From NCBI GenBank assembly GCA_035235625.1, contig CP141140.1:49533351-49597350 (forward strand): DNA of 64,000 bases. Direction: 5' to 3'. The number at the start of each line of letters is the position of its first letter. The first letter of the stretch is position 1. The notes under the pieces were generated by a model. That model had not been told where the DNA came from and ran no database searches. It saw only the letters and a program-made list of their open reading frames with translations. This DNA comes from Saururus chinensis (taxonomy: Eukaryota; Streptophyta; Magnoliopsida; Piperales; Saururaceae). Position numbers and translations under genes: made by a program. Shown here piece by piece: positions 23,756 through 34,036 of the stretch.

Positions 23756-24250
23756 TTATAGGGCCATTTTCACGCTATATTCCTTGATTTTCCCAGCAAT
23801 ATGTGAAATTTCTAAAATGTGCTCACGAATATCCCCTGTACCAGTATATTTCACGTTCACCAGCTTATTCATAAGAATACTAGTCTCAGCTTTTTCAGAA
23901 TCGGAGAACTGTTCGCCAACCTTTTCCAAAAAGTCCTTAACTTTATCACATTTCAAAGTAGCTCCTCTAAGGGATTGGGGAATGGACTTCATCATAAGCT
24001 GCATACTGATGCAATTTGATTTTTGCCATAACTTATATTCATCCTTTTGGTCATTAGTGCTCTCATCTGTAAGCACAGGTGGCTCATTCTCACGTAAGGC
24101 GATGTCCAAATCATGAATGCCAAGTTGTAACTCAACATCCTCTTTCCAATCTTTAAAACTGGTTCCCGTGAGAGTTCGAATGGATAACATTGGATTAAAC
24201 ATAGAATGAAGGGCTATAGTCCAAGCGACAAAATAAATACACATGGTCAC
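23756..24250 (-). pseudogene. gag: Ty1/copia gag remnant
   Basis: A 164-codon open frame on the minus strand. It has the copia gag features LTGTSFKDWKEDVELQLG near the start, LWQKSNCISMQLMMKSIP in the middle and ILMNKLVNVKYTGTGDIREH later (UBN2-type gag domain). It stops before any zinc knuckle; the knuckle and protease expected between 23756 and 23600 are not recognisable. Copia gag builds the particle that packages the RNA. The start at 24250 is the first ATG, but an upstream extension is possible. Confidence 0.85.
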
Positions 24251-24589
24251 ACAGACTGAATATCTGGCTTAAAGGAGCATCAGCCAGATTCCCAGGGTGA
24301 TCTAAACACCTCCCTTAATGTCTCTGTCAAGAGTCTAAGTGCATCATTGTAATATTTCCTATGAGATGAATTCACAACATACTAGTAGCCCTCTTGTCCT
24401 TATGAGACTCGACCATGCCTAGCGAGAAACTAAGTGCATCACTGTAATCCCTCCTATGGGATGAGATTTTAGCATGCTCGTAGTTTCCTTGAATATAAAT
24501 TCCCCATAAGTTTAAATCAACAACAAGCAGTAGTCTCCTATGGGATAGCTACGCTCATCAAGATCCAAACTCGTAATTCAAATTCAATC
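24251..24589. other. Copia 5' leader or rearranged LTR edge, no gene
   Basis: Contains twice-repeated phrases around AAGTGCATCA(C/T)TGTAAT and CCTATGRGATGA. No clear tRNA primer site is visible, so the inner end of the 5' LTR has been altered. Confidence 0.4.
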
Positions 24590-24983
24590 TCATAAATCAC
24601 TTAGGGATAAATCATAAGGCAAATAACATAATATTTTAAGATAAAAGGCGTACCTTGCTCCTTTGCCATATATAAATATGAGAGAATCCAATGATATGAA
24701 TAACACCAAGTCTTCTTCATTCTTCTTGTTAAGAATAGATGGGGAACCTTAAGAATGACAAGTGAGTGAAGAGACTAGGCATATATATAGCCTCATGGTG
24801 ACCCTTCCCATCAAAGGAGCATCAATAAATGGCCTCACACACACCCCTTCGTAACTGACCAAATTAATTCCGAATTTCCATTTTAATAAATGCAAAACAT
24901 GACTTTTCATTTCCAAATGACTTTTTATTTTCTTCATGACTTTTGGGTTTCCAATGGGATCCACATGTGGGGACACACCAACA
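24590..24983 (-). repeat. 5' LTR of copia element, inner end eroded
   Basis: Matches 19395-19782 closely up to ACACCAACA at 24983. The terminal 20-25 bp on the inner side no longer resemble TGTTAGATGTAAATTTAGTC. Confidence 0.85.
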
Positions 24984-25029
24984 TATATAAGAGCTGGAAT
25001 TCTTGGAGCAGCTATGTGAAAGCACACAT

Positions 25030-25189
25030 CAATGTCAAGTCAATGGCATCAACTCCCTCAAGACCGGGAGATGTGCTCTTGGTGCCCAGCGTGTATGGTT
25101 TTCCTTGAGTTTGCTGGTCCTTCCCCACCATGCTCTTGGTCTTCACCATCGCTAGCAGTCCATGGGGAGGATAGTTGCTTCGATATCAA
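25030..25189 (-). pseudogene. Gag start and primer-site region of older gypsy
   Basis: On the minus strand, TTGATATCGAAGC (25177-25189) follows the LTR end and resembles the initiator-Met primer site TGGTATCAGAGC with a few changes. Just after it an ATG opens MVKTKSMVGKDQQTQGKPYT, like the basic N terminus of some gypsy gags. The frame is lost before the copia insertion. Confidence 0.5.
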
Positions 25190-25532
25190 TGTTATGAATT
25201 TTCAAATATCAGTATATACTTTAGGAATGAAGAAAGTGGGATGAAAGAGATGAAGGCTCAATTGGTTTAAGCTGAACCAGTTGATAGCCGAAAGGGATGG
25301 AATAAGAAAATAATGAGGAGAGAGGATTAGTTAGGGCTAAGTTTCTTCGTTAATTCCAAAATCAAGGCTCTAAGCCTGTTACACAATTCTGCCTGGGCTT
25401 ATTAGCCTATCAACAATGCGCAAGACTATCAAGGCCTTATGGGCCACATAAATAATAATGCAAAAGACCTACAATAGCCTTAGATAAAAGGAAACTATTG
25501 ATCTAAAAGGGAAATGTGGACGATTCATAACA
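25190..25532 (-). repeat. 343-bp LTR of older gypsy
   Basis: Begins TGTTATGAA and ends TTCATAACA, an exact 9-bp inverted pair, and is followed on the minus strand by a PBS-like sequence. No second copy was found in the window, so the LTR call rests on ends and context. Confidence 0.55.
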
Positions 25533-26170
25533 ACAATCTACCTGTGCCTTATGTTATGTGCATTGTCATATCAAAACCCAATGGCCTACATAGCCTAGAC
25601 TTTGTTGATGCGTGGAACCTCATTCTCACACAAATGGGATTGAACATATTAATTTAAAATTTTTAAAATCCAATGCCCACAAATCCGAGGTATAAGGAAA
25701 TCTAACACAAACGAGAATAAAGAAATTATTTATTTATTTTTAAATATGACGTCATAAGGGGGGCATGAAACCTACCATGAGATTGAAATCTGATAGCCGA
25801 CATAGTTGTGCCTCATGAAAATGGGATTGAAAAAATTAATAAATTTTATTTTAAAATCTGAGAACCCACTGAGCCTGGGCGTGAGCCTAGTGTCACACAA
25901 ACGTGACTAATGATTTTAATTTTTTTTAATTCTAATGGTGGAAAGGGGCATGCAACCTACCTACCTTCTAAGTTATATAAGTTCATCATTGGATTGAAAT
26001 CTAACAACCCATAGAGTCAGGGCTCACTCTATCATGTGTTCGCTCAATCGAATACAAACAAGACCAAAGAAATTAATTTAACATTATTTTTCTATAATTA
26101 TATATCATATATTTATATAGTTTATAATATATTATCGTATTTAAATAATATATTACATAAAAATTACATT
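25533..26170. repeat. Degenerate repeats of about 180 bp, AT-rich, no gene
   Basis: Recurring phrases (GGGATTGAA, then TTAAAATC, then CCCA...GAGCCTGGGC, then CACACAAACG, then AAAGGGGCATG) appear two to three times with about 180-bp spacing. A related GATGAGCCTGGGCTCAC phrase recurs at 27610-27640. Origin unknown. Confidence 0.4.
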
Positions 26171-26574
26171 TAAAATAATTAGTTAGACTATTTGCAACAT
26201 TTGTACATAAATATCACAAATAGTTCAGAGTAGTTGCGATGTTTAAGAAGAAACACCGCAACTGTTATAGACTACATGTGATGCTCATTATAGTCACAAT
26301 GTGGTGTTTCTTTAGAAACAAAAACTACTCGTACAATTTGCTATGTATGTGAACAAACATCGTAAATAATCTGATGTTTTATAATAAACATCACAAAAAG
26401 TCCATTATAAATTTCTGTTTATTTTTTTGTTTAATTAAATATTATTTGCAATGTTTATTTGTAAATGTCGCAAATAGTACTAATATTTGTGACGATTATT
26501 AATAAGTGTTGCAAATACAAATTTTTTTGGCAACGTTTTTAGATGTGTCGTAAAAAGTTCTTTTTGTTGTAGTG
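26171..26574. mobile_element. CACTA-type transposon end with subterminal hairpins
   Basis: The right end reads, in reverse complement, CACTACAACAAAAAGAACTT, a CACTA-type terminus. Inside it are repeated TATTTGCAACATTT / GTCGCAAATAGT pairs that can form hairpins, like the subterminal repeats of CACTA elements. No matching left end was found, so it is a truncated element or a lone terminus. Confidence 0.65.
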
Positions 26575-28195
26575 AGAACAAAAGAATAAACAAATTGTTG
26601 TACTGGTGCTAAACCAAGTTTCTCCCATAAGAAAGTTAAAAACTCGCACAAAAACATAATCAAGTCATCACACTTATTATTAAGTTTTATTTGTAACAAA
26701 ATTCTTCTTATTTCATTCCTATCAAAACTAGTAAATATTTAGAATGAAATACATATGTTGAATATCATAATTCCAATCCATTCATCAACTACTAATGTTT
26801 ATCATGATTCTCTAGGATCAATCTGGGGTTTAGCAAGGTGACCAATTTTACAAACTGAAATCCTTTTTCATGTGCTATGATGGTTGTTCACTGCAGAATT
26901 CAGTATCTCCCCTTCTTTAGGTATCAGCGTGCCCTTGGCCATCTCGCTCTTGACTTTGAGAAGTTTTCCAAGAAATGGTTGTCTAAGGGACATCTAAGAT
27001 TATTAGTATAAGAGAGGAACCAGATTTTGGTATGTAAATGAGCAGTTTCCAACTTCTTTGGCATAACTACCTCGACGATCGACATCCATTAGCGTGTCCT
27101 TGCCTATGCATCATGCTGAACTTCAAATGGCCATATATCGCTCATCCAAACTACGATTCATGCATTCTTAGTAACCCTAATCTCAATTTCTTGTAGAAGT
27201 TATTCTACTGGGAATGTCTAATTGCCAAAATCACTATTTACGTTGTGGCCAAGTTTGTGAAGTTTGGAAAATTCCCGGGCATTTCATCAAATTTGTTGTT
27301 ATTCTTTTATCAATAAAAATTACATGGGAAAAATCCTCCACAAAATTGCAGATGCCATAGAAACAGAAACATGAATCTTTTCTCCTTATTTGGTTTTGCT
27401 TGTAAAAATATGTATAAAAAATTATAACCAATATTGCTATAATTAATCTTATGGTAATAGAAATTATTAACTATCATTAATATTAGGCATGTTGACATGA
27501 GTCAAGGCTCACACCCAGTTGCATGAGCCCAGGTTCATTGTGCCATCAGATATAACATATTACTCAGGGGCATTTTAGCCCTAAGTAATGTGGCCCTTCA
27601 AATTTAAATCCAACAGCCCGATGAGCCTGGGCTCACATGGCCGTACATGAGCCCAAGCCCACCTCAAATTTTTCCTTAATATTAATCATATTCATAATTA
27701 ATTATCTATTTTTATTAAATAAAAAATAATTAATAAATAGTATAATTTGATCAGTAATTGATATTTTTATTACCAATTATAATTTATATTTTTATAATGT
27801 GCATATGACTGTAAAATTATTCTGGAGTCTTATAATCTTCCAATGAATAATTTGATCCCCCTCGTATACTTTCAACATCGAAAATAAAAAAGGGTTCCAA
27901 ATCACCCAAATAAGACCAGATGCATAATTATCTAAAGAACTCTAATTCCAAATAGTGCATCGCTGAATATTAGGAGCTTTAATATTGTGGACCATTGTCT
28001 CATTGAAACTAAAGATACTAGATGAAAATTCTTTTATCACATAACCTTCCACATTATTGATTATTTATAATTATATTATCATTAGTCACTTTAATTGATT
28101 ACCTTCTTAAGGAGAATGAAGACCCAAACCATAACTTCTTATCCTCAACAACCACTTTATCGAAAAGTTGAAATTATCTATTTAATACAAAAATA
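26575..28195. other. AT-rich intergenic DNA, no gene seen
   Basis: No recognisable coding region. It contains a GAGCCTGGGCTCAC phrase near 27615, also found in 25533-26170. Confidence 0.5.
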
Positions 28196-28366
28196 TGCTC
28201 TCTCCATCTTATATTAATAGCTACATTTAGAAAAAATAGTGGTTTTTAATAAATAGTGACACCCATAGCTAGGAGAAGATAAAATAAACTTATGATATTA
28301 TTTTTAAGTACTGAACCACTTAAATTTAACAAAATTGAGCTATTAATTTAGGAAAGATGGAGTATT
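28196..28366. mobile_element. Stowaway-like MITE
   Basis: Left end CTCTCTCCATCTTATATTAA is complementary in pattern to the right end ...TTAGGAAAGATGGAGTAT, each followed inward by TTAATAGCT. About 170 bp, AT-rich, no ORF. This matches the CTCCxTCCGTCCC-type ends of Stowaway/Mariner MITEs; a TA target is plausible. Confidence 0.7.
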
Positions 28367-28555
28367 AAATACATAAGCACAAACATACACACAAACATTG
28401 GGCATGCAACGGGGAGATCTACTCACCATATTAGTTATCAATAACTACTTTTCAGCACAATATACAATTTACTCATGATCATGGGTTTCCTCCTTGAAAA
28501 ACAACTTGGGAATTTGTAAGGATATATAGGTTTGGTACAGATTGGTAAGAACATA
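28367..28555. other. Short AT-rich spacer
   Basis: Nothing recognised between the MITE and the CACTA element. Confidence 0.5.
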
Positions 28556-29409
28556 CACTATAACAAAATGTACTATTAGCGAAGCAAAACCAAGCGTCCC
28601 TAAAAACTATTAATTGTGACACATAAAAAAGCATTGCAAAAAATTCACTGTTAACAAAGCTTGATATTAAGTGAAACTAGTAGTCATATATTAGCCACGC
28701 ATAATATCAAGCGTCATTAACACTAATCATATTAGCGACGCTTTATATTATGCGTAGCTAATAGTGAATTTTTTGCTACGCTTTGAACAAGCATCACTAA
28801 AAGATATATGTATTAATGTTTTTAAAAAAATTCATAACTAGTAGCAACACTTTTTCTTAAGCATTGCTAATAGTTTTAACAATAGTGACGCTTGTAAAAA
28901 AGTGTCGCTAATAGTTAGACTCTTAGCAACGGTTAAAAAAAGCGTCGCTAATAATTAGACTATTAGCGACGCTTAAGAAAAGTATCGCTAATCATTATGA
29001 ATTTAAAATAAAAAATAAAAAATTAATAGTTAGACTATTATTGACACTTAAGAAAAACATCGCTAATCATTATGAATTTAAAATAAAAAATAAAAAATTT
29101 AGAACTAATAGCGACATTTATAAACGAGCATCGCAAATAGCATCAATAATAGCAACACTTGTAAACAAGCGTCTCTAATATATTTATTAATTAATTTTAT
29201 TTAATAAATAATTATATAATATATATTAAAAAATTAAAATAAACTTTTAAAATAGAATATATTTTCTTCAATATTAACTATTTGTATAAATAATAAATAA
29301 ATATTTAATTTTCAATAAAAAATAGTGTCAAAAATAGATTAAACTTTCATTATTTAAATATAATATATTTTATTTTTAAAATATTATTAATTTTGAAATA
29401 TAATTTATA

Positions 29410-31205
29410 ATAAGAGGGAGAGTGAAGAGAGAGAAGTGAGGTAGAAAGAGTGCATAGAGAGAGAGGAGAGAGAGCAGAGGAGATATATACTGAGGAGAGG
29501 GAGAAAGACATGAGAGAGAGGGTGAGGAGAGAGGAAGAGAGAGAGGAGAGAGAGAAATAAAATTGTTGTTATAAATTATTTTTAAATTTTAAAAAAATAA
29601 AAAAAGTTCATATTAGTGACGCATATAAGTATTTGTATGCGTCGCTACTACCCCAGGTTAGTAGCGACACATTCTTATATGAATCACTAATAGTATTTTT
29701 TTATTTAAAAAAATAAATTAAAAGAGATAGTGAGAGAGTGAGTAGAGAGGAGGGAGGAGAGAGAGAATCACTAATAGTATTTTTTATTTAAAAAAATAAA
29801 TTAAAAGAGATAGAGAGAGAGTGAGGAGAGAGAGAGACAGGACAAGATAGAGGGTAGAGAGAGAGAGGAGGAAAGATGAGAGAGAGAGAAGGGAAAAGGG
29901 AGAAACGGTGTTGAAGGAAAAAATGGATTTTCAAAAAGAACTTCTTTTGCTCAAACCCAAAAACCTGAGAGACAAAATTCAAATAGATTCTTAGCGAAAC
30001 AAGCAAAGTAAATAGTTTACCAAGATAGTTGAAACATCTTTTGCGTGAGACCTATTGTTGCTCACACATTTCTGAGGACCATGACTTAAGTTCCTCTCAT
30101 TGTCCCCTGGTACACGCACGGGGAATGCTTCAACATGCTCAAGAATTCGGGAGTGATCTTCCTTTAATTTGCTCCTATTTGAGTCTAACAAGTCGCTGCT
30201 AGTTGGAAGGTTGCAGATTAGGAAGGGCGGAGTTTGTGTGAGGCACACAACTGAGTGATGGAGTCCGGCTGTCTGTGTCACCGCTACAGTAGAAGTGTCT
30301 GAAAACAAGGAGAGCGAAAGGAGACAGAAAGAGGAGAGAGAAAAGAGGTAAGGAAAAAAATTTAATTATAAATTATTTTTGAACATTTTTTTTAAAAAAA
30401 TAGTAGTGATGCATAATCAAATGTGCCACTACTACCTTAGGGTAGTAGCGATGCATAATTGTATACATCACTACTACCCTAGTATAGTAGCAACGCATAC
30501 CTGTATGCGTCACTACTACATGTAGTGGCGACACATACTATTATGCGTCGCTAATACAATTTTTTAAAAAAATTGAATAAAAGAGAGAAAAAGGAGAGAG
30601 AGGAGAGAGAGAAGAGAGAGAGAGGGAGGAAGAGAGAGAGGAGAGAGGGGAGAGAGAGAGGAAGAGAGCGAGAAGGAGAGAGGGAGAGAGAGAAGAAGAG
30701 AGAGAGGAAGAGAAAAAGGAAGAGAGAAAGGAAGAGAGAGAGAAAGAGGGGAGCGAGGGCAGAGAGATGAGAGAGAAAGAGGAGAGGAAAATTTTATTTA
30801 TAAATTATTTTTGAACATTTTAAAAAATAAAAAAATGAATAGTAGCGCCACCCATACTATTATGCATCATTACTACAATTTTTTTTTTAAAATCAAATAA
30901 AAGAGAAAATGGAGAGAAAGGAGGAGAGAGAGAAGAGAGAGAGGGAGTAAGAAAGAGAGGAAGAGAGAGAGAGAGGGAGTAAGAAAGAGAGGAAGAGAGA
31001 GAGAGGAGAGGAGAGAGAGGGGAGAGAGAGAGGAAGAGAGAGAGGGAGAGAGGAAGAGAGAGAGGGAGGAGATAGTAGGGAGAGAGGAGAGACAGGGACA
31101 GAGAGAGAGAAAGAGTGGAGGGAGAGTGAGGAGAGAGAGAGGGAGAGTGAGGAGAGAGAGAGTGAGAGAGAAGACATAGAGACGAAAGAGAGAGAGGAGA
31201 GAAAT
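29410..31205 (+). repeat. Purine (GA-rich) tracts interleaved with hairpins
   Basis: Long GAGAGA/GGAGAGA tracts at about 29410-29565, 29715-29905, 30300-30350, 30573-30790 and 30895-31205. They are separated by AT-rich spacers carrying GTAGCGACGCATA-type inverted repeats. The Arg/Glu-rich and Ser/Leu-rich open frames here are only this low-complexity sequence. Confidence 0.9.
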
Positions 31206-31304
31206 AATTATTTTTTTATTAATAATTATTTTAAAATTTTTAAAAAATAAAATAAATTCTTAATAGTGACACATAAGGTATGTGCTGCTATTATCCTTGT
31301 TCAG

Positions 31305-31580
31305 TAGCGACGCACCCACCCCTCTCCCACCGCTCTCTTCCCTGCGCATAGCTCCACCCCTAGCCACGCCCCACCGCTGCCCGCCTCCCCCCTTCTCCTT
31401 GCTCTGGCGCACCTTGCCGCCGCCTGCCTCCTTGCTCCCGCTGGAGGCGGGCGAAGCCCTCCCCCCTTCCCCCTTCTTCTTTTGCTCCGGCCGCTTCTGG
31501 CAGGAGCCCTCCCTCCCCCCTTCTTCTCCCCCTCTCCCTTCTTTTGCGCTCCGGCCGCAATTGGCGAGAGCCGGTGTTTT
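31305..31580. other. GC-rich C-tract block inside CACTA element
   Basis: An abrupt change from AT-rich DNA to about 270 bp of CCCTCCCC/GCCGCC-rich sequence. The phrase TTTTGCTCCGGCCGCTTCTGG recurs in altered form about 70 bp later. It may be captured host DNA, but no protein is recognisable. Confidence 0.6.
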
Positions 31581-32121
31581 TTTTAATTATTGTGTATATT
31601 AGCGACACTTTAAAAGCGTCACTAATAGTTTTTTATTTTTTATAAGTTTGTACTTTTTTTATTAGCAACTCTTATATAAATGTTGCTAATAACTATATTT
31701 TATTTTTTAATTCCACAAAATTAATAGTCGATAATAACTTTTAATTTTTTCAAAATATTTTAATATTAGCGACACATAAAGAACGTCACTAATAATTATT
31801 AGTGACATAAGTTAGTATGCGTCGCTAGTAATCTATTATTTGCAACACTCATTTATGCATCGCAAAAATGTTGATATTAGACGCGTAAATATAAGCGTCG
31901 CTAATATTGTACTATTAGCAACGTTTTTGTGTATGCATTGCTAGATTGTATTAGCAATTGGACTTTTTTCGATGCTTATGGTGACATTTTTTATGCATCG
32001 CTAATAGTCATTAGTGATGCTTATGGGACTATTAGCGAGACATAAATGTGTCGCTAATAGCCCTTTTTGTTGTAGTGATAGTTATGTTGTTTACGAAATC
32101 AACACAGCATCACACACATTG

Positions 32122-33894
32122 TGTTATGCCCCGATTGTTATATTAACTCAAAAGTTGGCGTTTCGTAAAATTTGTATGCGACGAGGGCCCAGATCGACTG
32201 TGTATAAACAAGAAACCCATAATCATAATAAATTGCTTAGTACAAAATTCAAAAAGTTAGAGTTGTACATGCCATAAAATTATGTTAGCATAAATATACA
32301 ATGCATACAAAATATCTAATTAAACAAAATTCCAAAAGTTTTAGTACTAGCCCTTTTTGCATAGATTGATTGGCTACAACCCCAAACTGGTATCTATACC
32401 TGCAATATCTGGGAATGGGTGAGTATAAAACTTTATACCCAGTAGGTAGCGTTAAATTTTATTAACATGCAGAGGCAAGACAAATCTTATAAAACTCTCA
32501 TAACTTGGAATTTAAAATCAAAACAATTGCATGGCTTAAAATAAATTCTTTCATTCACATAATGTCGCTAATACTAAAATGACATGCACTCGTGCTCATG
32601 GGGCAACGGGATTAGAAGAAGAGGGGTTTTCCCATTCTTCCCCAACTCCTAAGCGCGCTAAAAGCCTCATTAGGCAGTATCTAGGAGTAATAAACTCCAA
32701 TAGTTCTTAGGGTTGTGTTCCGAAGAACTACCCTTCAAATTCCGAATTTTTAAAATAATTAGAATAATAAAATTATATTCAAATAATTGGTACTAAAATA
32801 ATCTTGTAAAGGCGGACCTTCGTCCATACCCTAACGATATTCTAAACCATTTAAAAGTAAGCTTTTAGTAAAAAAAAATGGAGCTTAGCCTTAACATGAA
32901 AATAAGACTTAAAACGACCTACCCTCGTTATGCCTACGTTTACACTCGGCTTAAAAACGGTGGGCAGCACCTCCCCTTGTGTGGAGATAGTTTCCTCATC
33001 TAGTTCGAACGAGGCGGGCAGAACCTCCCCTAGTGTTGGAATAGTCTCCTTGTTTGGCACAGGTGAGGTGGAGAGAACCTACCCTAGCGCCGCGACAGTC
33101 TCCTCGTTTGGCTCGAGTGAGGTGGGCAAAACCTCCCCTGGCATCGGGATAGTCTTCGTTTCTGGCCCGAGGGTGGCGAGCAGGGCCTCCTTTTGCCTTT
33201 GTTTCCACCTTTTGGAAGGGTTATCTAGAAAAATGGACCTTCTCACGATGTCGAGCACCCTCGAATAAGGTAAGTTTGGTTTTTGAATGGGTAAAAACGG
33301 GTGAAGGACAGTGAAGAAACACACGTTTAAAGTTCATAAAAGGCGTAGCGCAAAGAAAAGGGGAAGAAAATGAGGTAGGGGCAAGTTGAGCACCCCCTCC
33401 TCCCCTCCTTAAATAGGAGAACCAACCGTTGACAAAATAGGCTAGCCACAGGGCTAGCTTGCATTGTTCAGGTTAGCCGTAGGGCTAACCCACAGGGGAA
33501 GCCACAGAAGAGGCCTGCCACGGGCCATGACGCCCCTGCTGATGCCATTTTTCATTTTTTTTCAAAGCGAAAAATAAACTTCTATCGGGTATAACTTTTT
33601 ACTCCAAGCTCGGAATTGTGTGGTCTTAGTACCGTTGGACTCGTATGGACAAGCCCTTCGAAACAAGACCACACAAGTATATGTTTTCTTGCAAAAATAA
33701 TGTGGGTCCCGCCCAAGACACACACAACGAGGTCGTAGTCTATGATCTCGGTGTCCAAAATTTGTGTTCCTAGGTTTGTTACAACCTACTCTAAGTACCC
33801 TACGATCGTTCCAAAAGGATTGACAGAAATTGAGGCTAAAACAACATCAAATTGATAAGTAAAGTTAGTTGGGTCAAAAATTTGGGGTGTAACA
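32122..33894 (-). mobile_element. Solo LTR, 1773 bp
   Basis: Starts TGTTATGCCCCGATTG and ends GGGGTGTAACA; the two ends are inverted (TGTTA/TAACA). On the minus strand it would begin TGTTACACCCC, like other chromovirus-type LTRs. No internal region follows. CATTG precedes it; on the right, ACATTG overlaps the last bases of the LTR, which fits a CATTG duplication with loss of one CA. It contains a 60-bp minisatellite and the shared 49-bp box (33611-33659). Confidence 0.82.
32945..33190. repeat. 60-bp minisatellite inside LTR, about 4 copies
   Basis: Repeating unit around GGCGGGCAGAACCTCCCCTA then ATAGTCTCCTCGTTTGGC. The open frames on both strands through this stretch come from the repeat. 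Confidence 0.85.
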
Positions 33895-34036
33895 TTGATT
33901 CTTCTAACATGCACTAAAGTACATTAGTAAATCACTGCAAGAAAAAAAACTATTAGTGACACACATTGATTCTTCTAACATGCACTAAAGTACATTAGTG
34001 AATTACTACAAAAAAAAAGACTATTAGTGAAAGTGT
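33895..34036. repeat. 71-bp tandem duplication spanning a CACTA end
   Basis: TTGATTCTTCTAACATGCAC begins at 33895 and again at 33966. Each copy runs through a CACTA-like terminus (CACTGCAAG at 33933, TACTACAAA at 34004) into CTATTAGTG. Confidence 0.85.

Larger units (their letters stand above)
19368..24983 (-). mobile_element. Ty1/copia retrotransposon, TSD TATAT
   Basis: Bounded by direct repeats starting TGTTAG (19368) and ending CACACCAACA (19782 and 24983), and by the 5-bp duplication TATAT (19363-19367 and 24984-24988). Minus-strand order is gag, pre-integrase and integrase, RT, RNase H, which is the copia order. A purine tract (minus strand GTGGGAGAA) lies next to the low-coordinate LTR. 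Zinc knuckle and protease are not recognisable, the inner end of the high-coordinate LTR is eroded, and pol has many stops. It is a dead copy sitting inside gag of an older gypsy. Confidence 0.93.
18044..25532 (-). mobile_element. Older minus-strand gypsy: 5' LTR, gag and protease start, split by copia
   Basis: On the minus strand from high to low coordinates: LTR 25190-25532 with 9-bp inverted ends TGTTATGAA/TTCATAACA, a PBS-like sequence, a gag start near 25170, the copia insertion (19368-24983), gag continuation (about 18860-18360) and a protease fragment (18050-18112). The rest is cut off at 18043 by the gag-only element. The second LTR was not found. Confidence 0.65.
28556..32077. mobile_element. 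Complete non-autonomous CACTA transposon (3522 bp), TSD ATA
   Basis: The left end is CACTATAACAAAATGTACTA. The right end in reverse complement is CACTACAACAAAAAGGGCTA; 23 of the first 27 bases match. The 3-bp duplication ATA flanks it (28553-28555 and 32078-32080), as expected for CACTA elements. Both sides are filled with TTAGCGACGCTT/AAGCGTCGCTAATA-type hairpins. The middle consists of long GA-rich tracts separated by GTAGCGACGCATA / TATGCGTCGCTACTAC hairpins, plus a GC-rich block. No transposase similarity is visible, so it depends on another element. Confidence 0.93.

Noticed and set aside
30573..31177. Arg/Glu-rich and Ser/Leu-rich open frames
   Set aside because: They are translations of GA-rich simple sequence; no start context, domain or codon pattern supports a gene.
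31282..31608. Overlapping proline-rich and glycine-rich frames of about 80-106 codons
   Set aside because: Both strands are open because of GC-rich simple sequence; no recognisable domain. Kept only as a GC-rich block.
32851..33324. Minus-strand frames of 69-81 codons
   Set aside because: They come from the 60-bp LTR minisatellite and its flanks.
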